Below, piece after piece: positions 38,595-47,825 of a DNA stretch of 64,000 bases. How positions within the stretch are numbered: the first letter of the stretch is position 1; each line of letters starts with the position of its first letter. Below the pieces are notes generated by a model that was not told the origin of the DNA, searched no databases, and saw only the letters and a list, made by a program, of their open reading frames with translations. This DNA is from Actinomycetota bacterium (GTDB lineage: Bacteria; Actinomycetota; Actinomycetes; Mycobacteriales; Mycobacteriaceae): assembly GCA_018268465.1 (NCBI GenBank), contig JAFDWN010000037.1:43239-107238 (forward strand). Direction: 5' to 3'. The translations under genes were made by a program, and so were the position numbers.

Positions 38595-39715
38595 GACCTT
38601 CTCTCGACATTCCACGGATCGGTGCGCACCGGGCACACCCGCACGGGCAGCGCGTCACCGAAATGGTCGCGCAGCACCTGCGCGGCCTGGCCGCACCAGG
38701 GGAACTCGCTCGCCCAATGCGCGACGTCGACCAGCGCCACACCCGAGGCACGGCGGTGTTCGTCGGCGGGGTGGTGGCGCAGATCGGCGGTGACGTACGC
38801 CTGCACACCTGCGCCGGCGACGGCACCGAGCAGCGAATCCCCGGCACCCCCACACACCGCCACCCGTGTCACCGGACGGTCGGACTCCCCCGCGGCGCGC
38901 ACCCCCCACGACGTGGCGGGCAGCGCGTCGCATACCCGGGCGACGAACGCCGACAGCGGCTCCGGCGCACGGAGGGAGCCGATCCGGCCGAACCCGACGC
39001 CGGCGGGGATCGGCGCCAGGGCGACGATGTCGAAGGCGGGTTCCTCGTAGGGATGGGCGGCGCGCATCGCGGCGAGGATCCGTCCGCGCAACCGGGCGGG
39101 CGCGATCACTTCGACCCGATCCTCGGCGACGCGTTCGACCGTGCCCACGGTGCCGATCGCCGGTGTCGCACCGTCGTGGGGCAGGAACTGGCCGGTGCCC
39201 GTGACGCTCCAGCTGCAGTGGGAGTAGTCGCCGACCTGTCCGCCGCCCGCCGCGAAGATCGCTTCGCCGACGGCGCCGGCATGGTCGTGCGGCACGAACA
39301 CCACCCACTTGTCCAGGTCGGGCCCGGGCGCCACCGGTGAGAGCACCTCCTCGACTGTCAGCCCGATCGCCTCCGCCAGCGCGTCGGACACCCCCGGTGA
39401 TGCGGCGTCGGCGTTGGTGTGCGCGGTGAACAGGGCACGGCCCGTTCGAATGAGGTGATGCACGAGGGCACCTTTGGCGGTGTCCGTCGCGACGCTGTCG
39501 ACGCCGCGCAGCAGCAGTGGGTGGTGCGCGAGGAGTAGTCCGCGGTCGGGCACCTCGGCGACGACGGCGGCAGTGGCGTCCACCGCGACCGTGACCGAAT
39601 CGACGGTTTCACCGGGGTCCCCGCAGACCAGCCCGACCGAATCCCAGTCCTGGGCCAGGTGCGGCGGGTACGCCGCGCCGAGGACGTCGATGACGTCGGC
39701 CAGCCGGACGCTCAC
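38591..39715 (-). CDS. Nif3-like dinuclear metal-centre hexameric protein
   Basis: A 374-residue protein of the Nif3/YbgI (GTP cyclohydrolase I type 2-like) family. Metal-ligand motifs are [12 protein letters not shown] with paired His and a later [12 protein letters not shown]...DVAHWASE. The middle insert (~130-250, [23 protein letters not shown]) is the PII-like domain present in long family members. The enzymatic role is unsettled. It is the first gene of a likely operon with the zinc-ribbon and RNase H/phosphatase genes. GTG 39715 matches the M. tuberculosis start. Confidence 0.93.
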   Translation of the reverse strand: MSVRLADVIDVLGAAYPPHLAQDWDSVGLVCGDPGETVDSVTVAVDATAAVVAEVPDRGLLLAHHPLLLRGVDSVATDTAKGALVHHLIRTGRALFTAHTNADAASPGVSDALAEAIGLTVEEVLSPVAPGPDLDKWVVFVPHDHAGAVGEAIFAAGGGQVGDYSHCSWSVTGTGQFLPHDGATPAIGTVGTVERVAEDRVEVIAPARLRGRILAAMRAAHPYEEPAFDIVALAPIPAGVGFGRIGSLRAPEPLSAFVARVCDALPATSWGVRAAGESDRPVTRVAVCGGAGDSLLGAVAGAGVQAYVTADLRHHPADEHRRASGVALVDVAHWASEFPWCGQAAQVLRDHFGDALPVRVCPVRTDPWNVERRS

Positions 39716-39831
39716 CGCGCCACCGGGCACAGACGGAGTGGACAGGTCACATGACGACAGTAGTGCGCGGTCGCCGGGCCGGTGGCAGCTCCCGTCACGC
39801 GGGCGGGGCGGGACGCGGCGGACACATCAGG

Positions 39832-39837
39832 GACAAT
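39832..39837 (+). promoter_or_regulatory. Possible -10 box GACAAT for the HAD gene
   Basis: GACAAT ends 6 nt before GTG 39844. The same hexamer and spacing precede the amine oxidase at 53664. Confidence 0.35.
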
Positions 39838-39843
39838 AGGGGC

Positions 39844-40524
39844 GTGACGGATACGCTGGACAGCACCACTGCGGGGACACGCCCGCAGCTTGTGTTCTTC
39901 GATCTCGACGGCACCCTGACCGACTCGGCGCACGGCATCGTGTCGAGCTTCCGTCACGCACTGCGCGAAGTCGGCGTCCCCGTCCCCGACGGTGACCTTG
40001 CCGGGCGGGTCGTCGGCCCGCCGATGCACCACACGCTGCAGGCCATGGGGCTCGGTGAGCACGCCGAGGCGGCCATCGCCGCCTACCGCGCCGACTACAC
40101 CGCCCGGGGCTGGTCGATGAACAGCCTCTTCGACGGCATCCCCGAACTGCTCGCCGACCTGGACCGGGCGGGGGTGCGGATGGCGGTGGCCACCTCCAAG
40201 GCCGAGCCGACCGCACGGCGCATCCTGAGCCACTTCGGCCTGGACCGGCACTTCGAGGTGATCGCAGGCGCCAGCGTGGACGGGTCACGCGCCGCCAAGG
40301 CCGACGTGGTCGCCCATGCGCTGAACCAGCTGGGCCCGCTGCCGGAGCGGGTGGTGATGGTCGGTGACCGCCGCCACGACGTCGAGGGCGCGGCCGAACA
40401 CGGGATCGACACCGTGGTGGTGGGCTGGGGTTACGGACGCGACGACTTCGGCGAGCCGCACGCCTCGGGCGCGCTGGCACATGTGGACACCGTCGCGGCC
40501 TTGCGGAAGGTGCTCGGTGTCTGA
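39844..40524 (+). CDS. ptkA: HAD-superfamily hydrolase, PtkA-like
   Basis: A 226-residue HAD protein with FFDLDGTLTDS (nucleophile D20, acid D22), the TSK motif in AVATSKAEPTARR and VVMVGDRRHDVEGA. It sits directly before ptpA and overlaps it by 8 bp, as in M. tuberculosis, where PtkA is reported as a tyrosine kinase acting on PtpA. The recalled M. tuberculosis PtkA is ~291 aa with a disordered N-terminal extension; here at most ~31 extra residues fit upstream. The sequence also reads as an ordinary phosphoglycolate-phosphatase-like enzyme. Confidence 0.85.
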   Translation: MTDTLDSTTAGTRPQLVFFDLDGTLTDSAHGIVSSFRHALREVGVPVPDGDLAGRVVGPPMHHTLQAMGLGEHAEAAIAAYRADYTARGWSMNSLFDGIPELLADLDRAGVRMAVATSKAEPTARRILSHFGLDRHFEVIAGASVDGSRAAKADVVAHALNQLGPLPERVVMVGDRRHDVEGAAEHGIDTVVVGWGYGRDDFGEPHASGALAHVDTVAALRKVLGV

Positions 40525-41047
40525 CCCTCGGGCAGGAGCGCAGCGACCCGGAGATTGGTCCGGGCTGCACGTCACGTTCATCTGTTCGGGCAATATCTGC
40601 CGTTCGCCGATGGCGGAGAAGATGTTCGCCCACCAGATCGGCGAGCGGGGGCTGGCCGACGCGGTGCGCGTCACCAGCGCAGGCACGGGCGCCTGGCATG
40701 TCGGCGATGCGGCCGACCACCGTGCGGGGGCGGTGTTGCGCGAGCACGGGTATCCCAGCGCCCACCGGGCCGAGCAGATCGGCGCCGATCACCTGTCGGC
40801 AGACCTGATCGTCGCGCTGGGACGTAACCACCTGCGAATACTGCGCGAGATGGGGGTGCCCCCGGAGCGGTTGCGGATGCTGCGGTCGTTCGACCCCCGG
40901 TCGGCGGCGCATGCGCTGGACGTCGAGGACCCCTACTACGGCACCCGGGACGATTTCCAGGACGTGTTCGACGTGATTTCCTCGGCGCTGCCCGGACTGC
41001 ACGAGTGGGTCGACGAGCAACTCACCGCACGCGGGATCGCGAGCTGA
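40517..41047 (+). CDS. ptpA: Low-molecular-weight protein tyrosine phosphatase
   Basis: A 176-residue phosphatase. The P-loop CSGNICRS provides nucleophile C23 and R29; the general-acid Asp lies in VEDPYYG; LRSFDPRSAAHALDV is strongly conserved with M. tuberculosis PtpA. In that species PtpA is exported into macrophages and blocks phagosome acidification; in an environmental species the role is probably regulatory. GTG 40517 overlaps the HAD stop and gives ~13 residues more than the recalled M. tuberculosis protein. Confidence 0.92.
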   Translation: MSDPRAGAQRPGDWSGLHVTFICSGNICRSPMAEKMFAHQIGERGLADAVRVTSAGTGAWHVGDAADHRAGAVLREHGYPSAHRAEQIGADHLSADLIVALGRNHLRILREMGVPPERLRMLRSFDPRSAAHALDVEDPYYGTRDDFQDVFDVISSALPGLHEWVDEQLTARGIAS

Positions 41048-41054
41048 TGTGCCC

Positions 41055-41921
41055 ATGACCGACCTGAAGAAGTCCAGTCGACTGCCGCGGTGGGCCTTCT
41101 TTCTGCGGCCCGGGTGGCTGGCCCTGTTTGTCGTGGTGCTGGCGTTCGCCTACCTGTGTTTCACGGTGCTGGCGCCGTGGCAGCTGGGTAAGAGCAGCAA
41201 GACCTCACGCGAGAACGCTCAGATCACCCATTCGCTGGGCGAGGACCCGGTGCCGGTGACCGAGCTTCTGCCGCACCAGGATTCGGTGGCACCGGACTCG
41301 CAGTGGCGGCGGGTGACGGCGACCGGGAGGTATCTGCCCGAAGCCCAGGTGCTCGCACGATTGCGGTTGATCGAAGGTGAGCCGGCGTTCGAGGTGCTGG
41401 TGCCGTTCGCCGTCGACGGCGGCCCGGTGGTGCTGGTGGACCGCGGCTATGTCCGGCCGGAGCAGGGGTCGCGACCGCCCCGGGTCGACCCCGTCCCCGA
41501 CGGGACTGTCTCCATCACCGCCCGGCTGCGCGACTCCGAAGGGTTGGCGGTGGGCAAGGAGCCGTTTCACGCCGACGGCGCCGAACAGGTGTACTCCATC
41601 AACATCGCCCAGATCGCTGGCTTGACCGGCGTTCCGCTGGCGGGGTCGTACCTGCAGCTCGTCGAGGATCAGCCCGGCGCCCTCGGGGTGATCGGCCTGC
41701 CGCGCCTGGACGCCGGCCCGTTCCTGTCCTACGGCATCCAGTGGATCGCGTTCGGCATCATCGCCCCGATCGGGCTGGGCTATTTCGTGTATTCCGAGAT
41801 TCGGCAGCGCCGACGGGAGAAGGCCGCCGCCGACGCCAGGGCGGTCGCCGCCGACGCGGCACCGGAAGCCCCGTTGACGACCGAGGAGAAGCTTGCCGAC
41901 CGGTACGGCAAGCGGCGCTGA
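41055..41921 (+). CDS. SURF1-family membrane protein (Rv2235-like)
   Basis: A 288-residue protein with the SURF1 layout: an N-terminal helix (LALFVVVLAFAYLCFTVLAPWQLG), a soluble loop with WRRVTATGRYLPEAQVL and VLVDRGYVRPEQGSRPP, and a C-terminal helix (SYGIQWIAFGIIAPIGLGYFVY). SURF1 helps assemble cytochrome c oxidase (haem a insertion). GTG 41049 two codons upstream is an alternative start. The conserved M. tuberculosis-like order stops after this gene and resumes at the tRNA-Val/ahpE. Confidence 0.9.
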   Translation: MTDLKKSSRLPRWAFFLRPGWLALFVVVLAFAYLCFTVLAPWQLGKSSKTSRENAQITHSLGEDPVPVTELLPHQDSVAPDSQWRRVTATGRYLPEAQVLARLRLIEGEPAFEVLVPFAVDGGPVVLVDRGYVRPEQGSRPPRVDPVPDGTVSITARLRDSEGLAVGKEPFHADGAEQVYSINIAQIAGLTGVPLAGSYLQLVEDQPGALGVIGLPRLDAGPFLSYGIQWIAFGIIAPIGLGYFVYSEIRQRRREKAAADARAVAADAAPEAPLTTEEKLADRYGKRR

Positions 41922-42054
41922 CGCCGCCGGCGTCAAATCCGAATTCGGCGCGTGCTGAAGTGATGTACTCGAACGAGCCCGCGGAGCCGGGTGAACCGGT
42001 CGACGTTCGGCGCCGTTTCATCAGAACATTCACATCCACCGGACAGGGAGCCCA

Positions 42055-42456
42055 ATGACGAACTTCCCCGCACTCAACCACGTCGCCGTCACGGTGCGTG
42101 ACCTCGATGTCAGCGGCCCCTGGTACCGCACTCTGCTGGGCGCCGACCCGGTTCTCGACGAACACACCGACGCCGGATTCCGCCATCTGGTGTGGCTGCT
42201 GCCCGGCGGCACGCTGTTCGGCATCCACCAGCACGACACCCCCGCCACCGACGAGGCGTTCAGCGAATTCCGGGTGGGACTGGATCACGTGGGGTTCGGC
42301 TGCGCCGCCCGGTCCGACCTCGAGCAATGGGTGACGCGGCTCGACGAGCTGGACATTGCGCACGGCGGTATCGTCGACGCACCGTACGGGTCGGGTTTGA
42401 GTTTCCGCGACCCCGACGGCGTCGCGCTGGAGTTCTTCGCTCCCCCGGCGGAGTAG
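42055..42456 (+). CDS. VOC-family (glyoxalase-like) protein
   Basis: A 133-residue vicinal-oxygen-chelate protein: FPALNHVAVTVRDLDVSGPWYRTLLG at the start, GLDHVGFGC opening the second module and SGLSFRDPDGVALEFFAPP at the end. Likely metal ligands are His (NHVAVTV), His (LDHVGF) and the late Glu (ALEFF). The substrate is unknown. AGGGAG precedes the ATG. It is the first gene after the conserved block and is convergent with the sugar-acid operon. Confidence 0.87.
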   Translation: MTNFPALNHVAVTVRDLDVSGPWYRTLLGADPVLDEHTDAGFRHLVWLLPGGTLFGIHQHDTPATDEAFSEFRVGLDHVGFGCAARSDLEQWVTRLDELDIAHGGIVDAPYGSGLSFRDPDGVALEFFAPPAE

Positions 42457-42483
42457 CGGGCCGGCCCGGGGGTGCACCCTGCT

Positions 42484-43431
42484 TTATCGCAGCACAGGGT
42501 CCCCTCCGGGCGTGCAGAATCGCTCCACATCGCTGAGCGTTGGGCTCGATTCCCAGTCCCCCGGCGTCATGCACAGCAGCGCACCGCAGGCATTGGCGCG
42601 GCGCAGCCGTGCCGTGGCGTTGAGGTTCTGCAGCCACCCACTGAGATATCCCGCGACGAACGAATCGCCGGCGCCGACGGTATCCACGACGTCCACCGGA
42701 AAGGCGGGGCTGGTGATGACGTCGGCGGCCGTGTAGAGCGCGGCGCCTTCGGCACCGTTCTTGATGATCACTTCGCTTGGACCGCAACGCAGCAGCCGCC
42801 CGGCAGCCTCGGGCGCGGCGCTGTCGGGGTAGAGAAGTTGAAGTTCGTCGGGACCACCGAAGACCACATTCGCCGTCTCAGCGAGCTTGCGCAACAGTGG
42901 GCCCGCGATGTCGGCCGGCGCCAGCGTCGAACGGTAGTTGATATCGAAACTCACCCACACTCCGGCGGATTGCGCCCGGCTGACCGCGGCCAGCACGCAA
43001 TCCCGGGCGCTGTCCGACAGCAGCGCCGTGATGCCCGAGACATGCAGGAGTTCGACGCCTTCGATCCAGTCGGGCGGAATGTCGTCGGGCCGCAACCGTG
43101 AACCGGCCGAACCCGTCCGGTAGTAGAACACCGCCGACGTGGTCGTCGACGGCCGCTCCTTGAGCATCAACCCCGTCGGGGCATCGGGGTCGACGATCCC
43201 GCGGACGTCGACACCCTCGGCCCTGATCTCGCGAGTGACGCGCTCGCCCAGGGGATCATCGCCGACACGCCCCAGCCAGCTGACGTCCACGCCCAGGCGA
43301 CGCAGCCCGATGGCGACGTTGCTCTCCGCACCGCCGACACCCAGCGCCAGATCCGAAACGTGCCGGAGCGAACCGATCTCGCGGGTCCGCATCAGCGCCA
43401 TGGTCTCGCCCAGGGTGGCGACGCCAGTCAC
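42484..43431 (-). CDS. kdgK: PfkB-family sugar kinase, probably 2-keto-3-deoxygluconate kinase
   Basis: A 315-residue ribokinase-type enzyme: LGVGGAESNVAIGLRRLG near the N-terminus and the anion-hole/catalytic-base motif DTVGAGDSFVAGYLSG near the C-terminus. Its neighbours, a D-mannonate dehydratase (which makes KDG) and a KDPG aldolase (which uses KDPG), make KDG phosphorylation the natural assignment. GTG 43431 overlaps the aldolase stop by 4 bp. It is the last gene of the six-gene operon. Confidence 0.85.
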   Translation of the reverse strand: MTGVATLGETMALMRTREIGSLRHVSDLALGVGGAESNVAIGLRRLGVDVSWLGRVGDDPLGERVTREIRAEGVDVRGIVDPDAPTGLMLKERPSTTTSAVFYYRTGSAGSRLRPDDIPPDWIEGVELLHVSGITALLSDSARDCVLAAVSRAQSAGVWVSFDINYRSTLAPADIAGPLLRKLAETANVVFGGPDELQLLYPDSAAPEAAGRLLRCGPSEVIIKNGAEGAALYTAADVITSPAFPVDVVDTVGAGDSFVAGYLSGWLQNLNATARLRRANACGALLCMTPGDWESSPTLSDVERFCTPGGDPVLR

Positions 43432-44093
43432 GACGTCACCTCGCGGCACGCCGTGACGAATGCGACCGTCCGCTCGGCAAGTGCATCGAGATCGCCACCG
43501 CGGAACGCATCGCCGAGCAGTGGGCCGCCCACGCTCACCGCTGCCGCACCGGCGCGCAGCCAGTCAGCGGCCCCCTGCAGGTCGACACCACCGGACGGCA
43601 CCGCGGCGATATCCGGAAACGGCCCACGGAGATCCTTGAGATAACTCGGCCCGACGTGGTTGGCCGGGAAGATCTTCACCGCCGCCGCGCCGGCGCGCCA
43701 CAGCGAGAAGAGCTCGGTCGGCGTCAGCCCGCCCGGCACGATCGACACCCCGGCATCGGTGGCCGCGGCGACGAGTGTGGGGTCGGTGATCGGCGTGACG
43801 AGATAGTGGGCGCCTGCGTCGACGGCGGCGCCGAGCTCGCAGTGATCGGTGACGGTGCCGACGCCGATATCGGCGGTGTCGCCGTAGTGCGCCAACAGCT
43901 CTGGAAGCACGGCGATGGTGCCCGGTGTCGTCAGGGTCAGCTCGACACTGCGGACCCCCGCGTCGAGGAGAACCTCGAGCACCTTGTCGTAGTCCGTGGC
44001 CTGGTGCGCGCGGGCAACCACCACGAGCCGCGAGGCTGCCGTGCGGTCGGGCAGTGCCAACCGGGCACCGGCATGGAGTGTGTCACCAGTCAT
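43428..44093 (-). CDS. eda: 2-keto-3-deoxy-6-phosphogluconate (KDPG) aldolase family protein
   Basis: A 221-residue class I aldolase splitting KDPG into pyruvate and glyceraldehyde-3-phosphate. The catalytic Glu is in SVELTLTTP and the Schiff-base Lys in [12 protein letters not shown]; the phosphate-binding end is AVPSGGV and [14 protein letters not shown] 44093 is preferred; ATG 44105 would enlarge the overlap with the upstream dehydratase from 11 to 23 bp. It lies between the KDG-forming and KDG-phosphorylating enzymes, so it completes the Entner-Doudoroff-like branch. Confidence 0.88.
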   Translation of the reverse strand: MTGDTLHAGARLALPDRTAASRLVVVARAHQATDYDKVLEVLLDAGVRSVELTLTTPGTIAVLPELLAHYGDTADIGVGTVTDHCELGAAVDAGAHYLVTPITDPTLVAAATDAGVSIVPGGLTPTELFSLWRAGAAAVKIFPANHVGPSYLKDLRGPFPDIAAVPSGGVDLQGAADWLRAGAAAVSVGGPLLGDAFRGGDLDALAERTVAFVTACREVTS

Positions 44094-45324
44094 GGACGGT
44101 CCCATCCTGTAGGCGGTTCACCGGCAGGTAGGCGGAGGTGAACTCGAATGCCGCTGACGCCTCTTCATCGAGTTCGACACCAAGGCCCGGAGCATCGCCG
44201 GGATGCAGGAACCCGCGGTCGAAAGTGTACGACGTGCGGAAGACGTCGAGTGTCGTATCGCTATGCGGCATGTACTCCTGAATCCCGAAGTTGTGGATGG
44301 CCATGTCGAGGTGCAGCGCGGCTGCCATTCCCACCGGGGAGATGTCGGTGGGGCCGTGCATGCCCGACTTGATGCCGTAGATGCCCGCAAAGTCCAGCAG
44401 TTTCTTCATCGCGGTGATCCCGCCGGTGTGGGTGACCGCGCTGCGTACGTAGTCGATCAACCGTTCGGTGATCAGCGTCTGGTAGTCGTACACCGAATTG
44501 AACACCTCGCCGATGGCCAGCGGCGTCGTCGAGTGTTGGCGAACGAGCCGCAGCGCGGCCTGGTCCTCGCCGGGCGTGCAGTCCTCCAACCAGAAGAGGT
44601 CATACGGCTCAATGTCTTTGGCGAAGCGAGCGGCCTCGATCGGGGTCATCCTGTGGTGGCCGTCGTGGAGAATGCGAATGCCGGTTCCGAAATCCTCCCG
44701 AATCGAGGCGAACACGCCAGGCATGTGGGCCAGATACGCTCTGGTGTCCCACACTTCCTCGATCGGCGCGGTCGCGGCACTGCCGTCCGCAGCGCGGTGC
44801 GCTGGTTCGTAGTCGTACCTGGTACCGGGCTTGTTGGTGGCCACACCGTAGATCTGCCCGAGCCCCGGCACGCCGGTCTGGACCCGCACCGCGGTGTAAC
44901 CCGCTTCGACGTACCCGCTGATGGCGTCCTTGAGCGCCGGGTAGTCGGCTCCGGACGCATGGCCGTAGACCCGGATGTGGTCGCGGCTTGCACCGCCGAG
45001 GAACTGATACAGCGGCATGCCGGCTTTCTTCGCCTTGATGTCCCACAACGCCATGTCGACGGCGGCGATGGCCGCCATGGTGACCGGTCCACGGCGCCAG
45101 TAGGCGCCGCGGTAGAGGTACTGCCATGTGTCTTCGATGCGGTCCTCGTCGCGGCCGATCAGCATGGACGCGAGGTGTTCGGACAGATACGCGGCGACCG
45201 ACAGTTCGCGTCCGTTGAGCGTGGCGTCGCCCCATCCGACAACGCCGTCGCCGGTCACGATTTTGAGGGTGACGAAGTTGCGGCCGGGGCTGCAGACGTT
45301 GACGTCCACTCTCGCGATGGTCAT
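44083..45324 (-). CDS. manD: D-mannonate dehydratase (ManD/RspA, enolase superfamily)
   Basis: A 413-residue enolase-superfamily enzyme dehydrating D-mannonate to 2-keto-3-deoxygluconate. Metal ligands are D221 (ILHDGHHR), E247 (WLEDCTP) and E273 (AIGEVF). The ManD-type acid/base set R147 and Y159 is in place, with H223 and H324 ([10 protein letters not shown]). The family also contains low-efficiency members with other roles, but the operon neighbours favour true mannonate dehydration. AAGAAAGAGAC precedes the ATG. Confidence 0.93.
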   Translation of the reverse strand: MTIARVDVNVCSPGRNFVTLKIVTGDGVVGWGDATLNGRELSVAAYLSEHLASMLIGRDEDRIEDTWQYLYRGAYWRRGPVTMAAIAAVDMALWDIKAKKAGMPLYQFLGGASRDHIRVYGHASGADYPALKDAISGYVEAGYTAVRVQTGVPGLGQIYGVATNKPGTRYDYEPAHRAADGSAATAPIEEVWDTRAYLAHMPGVFASIREDFGTGIRILHDGHHRMTPIEAARFAKDIEPYDLFWLEDCTPGEDQAALRLVRQHSTTPLAIGEVFNSVYDYQTLITERLIDYVRSAVTHTGGITAMKKLLDFAGIYGIKSGMHGPTDISPVGMAAALHLDMAIHNFGIQEYMPHSDTTLDVFRTSYTFDRGFLHPGDAPGLGVELDEEASAAFEFTSAYLPVNRLQDGTVHDW

Positions 45325-45379
45325 GTGTCTCTTTCTTTGTCGCAGTTGCGGTTCGGCGTCGCCGTTGAGGTTCGGCGGG

Positions 45380-46780
45380 TCACATCGCGGGCAGCGGATC
45401 GGTGAGGTCGCGGCCTGTCCAGTCCTTCGCCCATACCGCGACGATCAGCGCCGACAGCGAGTACAGGACAAGCATGACCATGATCGGGATGGGACTTCCG
45501 GTCGCCGCCGCCACCCAGGCGGCGACGACGACCGGGCCGATGCCCGTGGCGATCACAGCGGCGATCTCGCGGATGACGGCGGTGAGGGTGTAGCGGTTCC
45601 GGGCACCGAAGATCTCGGGGATCGAGACGTTCTCCAGCGACGCCGGGCTCAGCACCGCGACGTTGTGCAGCACGACGTAGCCGACGAACACCCACAGCAG
45701 ATTCTTCGAGTCGATGGCCAGCATCGTGGGAACGATCACGACCAGGGCCGCAGACATCACGAGGATGTACATCCGGCGACGGCCGAACTTGTCGCCCAGC
45801 GCTCCGATGAGCGGGATGGTGACGAACCCGACAAGTGAGGACACGATGACCGCGTTGGCGCTGACGCCCTTCTGCAGTCCGAGCGTGAGGGTCATGAACG
45901 AGATGAGGTATGTCTGGATCAGACCCGAGTTGCCGGCTTGTCCGAACCGCAGGAAGAACGACACCAGGATCGCCTTGATCGGCTTGTGCTGCATGGCTTC
46001 CACGGTGCGGGTGTCGGCGCCGGATCCGGCCTTCTCCAGGATCTCCTCACGAGACAAGGCACGCCCGTCCACGACGTCCTCGCGCTCCTCGAATACAGGG
46101 CTTTCCTTGAGGTTGAGTCGGACCCAGACCGCGAACACCATCACCACGGCGCTGGCGATGAACGGAATCCGCCAGCCCCATGCGATGACGTCGCTCTCGA
46201 CCATCACCGCGAGCAGGATGGCCCAGATGGCTGATGCGAACAACGTGCCGCAGTTGGTGCCGAGCCCGACGAGGGAAGCGACGAACCCGCGGCGTTCGGC
46301 GGGGGCGTACTCGGCGAGCATCACGCCCGCACCACTGATCTCGGCACCCGCTCCGAATCCCTGAAGCAGGCGCAGGGCGACGAGCAGGATAGGTGCCAGC
46401 ATCCCCACTTGCCCGTAGGTGGGCAGGAATCCGATCAACGTAGTGGCCGCACCCATGAGGGCGATGGTGTAGAAGAGCACTTTGCGTCGGCCGATGCGGT
46501 CGCCGAGGCGACCGAAGAACAGGGCGCCGAGCGGTCGCGCGATGTAGCCGACCCCGTAGGTGGCCATCGACAGGACGACCGCCATGCCGGCGCTTTCACC
46601 GGAGAAGAACAACTGGCTGAAGACCAGCGCAGCGGCTAGTGAGTAGAGCTGGAAGTCCATGAACTCGAGTGCGGTGCCGAGCCATCCCGATACGGCGGCT
46701 CGTACCAGATCGGCCATACTGCGCCGGGCGGCGGGCGGATGCTCGGCATCCCGCGATTCGGGGGTGTGTGCTGTGGTCAT
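45380..46780 (-). CDS. MFS transporter, metabolite:H+ symporter (MHS) type
   Basis: A 466-residue permease with about 12 hydrophobic helices. The loop motifs [15 protein letters not shown] (after helix 2) and [13 protein letters not shown] (after helix 8) mark the major facilitator fold; [14 protein letters not shown]-like sequence ([15 protein letters not shown]) and [12 protein letters not shown] fit the MHS group of organic-acid importers (KgtP, ShiA, ProP). Inside this operon it is probably the importer of the sugar acid. ATG 46780 has GGGAAG upstream. Confidence 0.9.
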   Translation of the reverse strand: MTTAHTPESRDAEHPPAARRSMADLVRAAVSGWLGTALEFMDFQLYSLAAALVFSQLFFSGESAGMAVVLSMATYGVGYIARPLGALFFGRLGDRIGRRKVLFYTIALMGAATTLIGFLPTYGQVGMLAPILLVALRLLQGFGAGAEISGAGVMLAEYAPAERRGFVASLVGLGTNCGTLFASAIWAILLAVMVESDVIAWGWRIPFIASAVVMVFAVWVRLNLKESPVFEEREDVVDGRALSREEILEKAGSGADTRTVEAMQHKPIKAILVSFFLRFGQAGNSGLIQTYLISFMTLTLGLQKGVSANAVIVSSLVGFVTIPLIGALGDKFGRRRMYILVMSAALVVIVPTMLAIDSKNLLWVFVGYVVLHNVAVLSPASLENVSIPEIFGARNRYTLTAVIREIAAVIATGIGPVVVAAWVAAATGSPIPIMVMLVLYSLSALIVAVWAKDWTGRDLTDPLPAM

Positions 46781-46820
46781 CGTGCTTCCCTGTTCTCGGT
46801 CCGGTGAGTGGTTTCGAAAT

Positions 46821-47825
46821 TCACAGTTGGATAAGGACTTTGGCGGAGGCCGACGCGTCACGGGCAGTGACGAAGGCATCCACGGCCTCGGCGGCCGGCA
46901 CTACGTGCGAGATCACCTCGTCGAGGCGGCCGGTGGTGGCGAGCAGCGAGATGGCGTCGTCGATCTCGGTCGCGAAGCGGAATGCCCCGACGAGGGTGAC
47001 TTCCTTGGCCAGCATGGGCGCCAGGTTCACCCCGATCTCGGCGTTGGGCAGGGTGCCGACCTGCACGACCGTGCCCGCCCGGCGCACCGCCCGAACGGCC
47101 TGGGTAACCGAGACGCCGACACCCGAGCACTCGAAGACGACGTCGTAGGACTCGTCGTCGATCGCGTCGCGCCCGACGAGAACGGTTTCGGTCGCACCCA
47201 GCGCCACCGCACGGGTCAACGGCTCGGGCCGAAGGTCGCTGACGCCGATCGCGCCGGCCCCGGCTTTCGCGACGGCGGCGACGACGAGCAGGCCTATGGG
47301 GCCCGCGCCGATGACGAGCACACGTCGGCCCGACATGTCACCGGCCAGATTGACGGCGTGGATAGCCACCGCCAGGGGCTCCGCCAGCGCCGCACGCTGA
47401 AGCGGAAGCCCTTCGGGCAGTGCACGGATCATGTGGTTCTCGACGACCAGCAGTTCGGCGGCACCGCCCTGTCGGTGCGGGAACGTGGCGGCGCTGCCGA
47501 GATAGTCGCCACCGGGGCACAGATGCGGGCGGTCCCGCAGCGCCGGTGTCGGTGGTCCGAAGCGGGCCGGGTGAACGGTGACCGGGAGACCGAACGGATA
47601 CCGGCCGGAGGGATCGAGATCGACGACGGCCGACAACTCGTGTCCCGGCGTGAACGGCTCGCGAACGACGTTCTCGCCGTTGGCCCCGTGGAAGTAGTAG
47701 TGCAGGTCCGACCCGCAGATGCCGACGTACCCGACGCGGAGCCGAACCTCACCGGCGCCTGGTTCCGGATCGGGGCGGTCCTCCCACCGGATGTCCTCTT
47801 TGCCGTGGATTGCGAGCGCTTTCAT
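46821..47825 (-). CDS. Zinc-type medium-chain dehydrogenase, IdnD/RspB-like hexonate 5-dehydrogenase
   Basis: A 334-residue MDR enzyme. The catalytic-zinc region GICGSDLHYYFHGANGENV and TPGHELSAVV resembles L-idonate 5-dehydrogenase; the Rossmann motif is VIGAGPIGLLVVAAVAKAG. The lobe that normally has four structural-zinc cysteines has only one (PHLCPGGD), so that site is lost. It should oxidise a hexonate at C5; with a fructuronate reductase beside it, L-gulonate to D-fructuronate is the most coherent reaction (inference). Its start overlaps the upstream stop by 4 bp. Confidence 0.85.
   Translation of the reverse strand: MKALAIHGKEDIRWEDRPDPEPGAGEVRLRVGYVGICGSDLHYYFHGANGENVVREPFTPGHELSAVVDLDPSGRYPFGLPVTVHPARFGPPTPALRDRPHLCPGGDYLGSAATFPHRQGGAAELLVVENHMIRALPEGLPLQRAALAEPLAVAIHAVNLAGDMSGRRVLVIGAGPIGLLVVAAVAKAGAGAIGVSDLRPEPLTRAVALGATETVLVGRDAIDDESYDVVFECSGVGVSVTQAVRAVRRAGTVVQVGTLPNAEIGVNLAPMLAKEVTLVGAFRFATEIDDAISLLATTGRLDEVISHVVPAAEAVDAFVTARDASASAKVLIQL

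Noticed and set aside
42458-42479. GGGCCGGCCC and GGGTGCACCC as a terminator between convergent genes
   Set aside because: Each palindrome would give only a 3-bp stem with a 4-nt loop and there is no U-tract.
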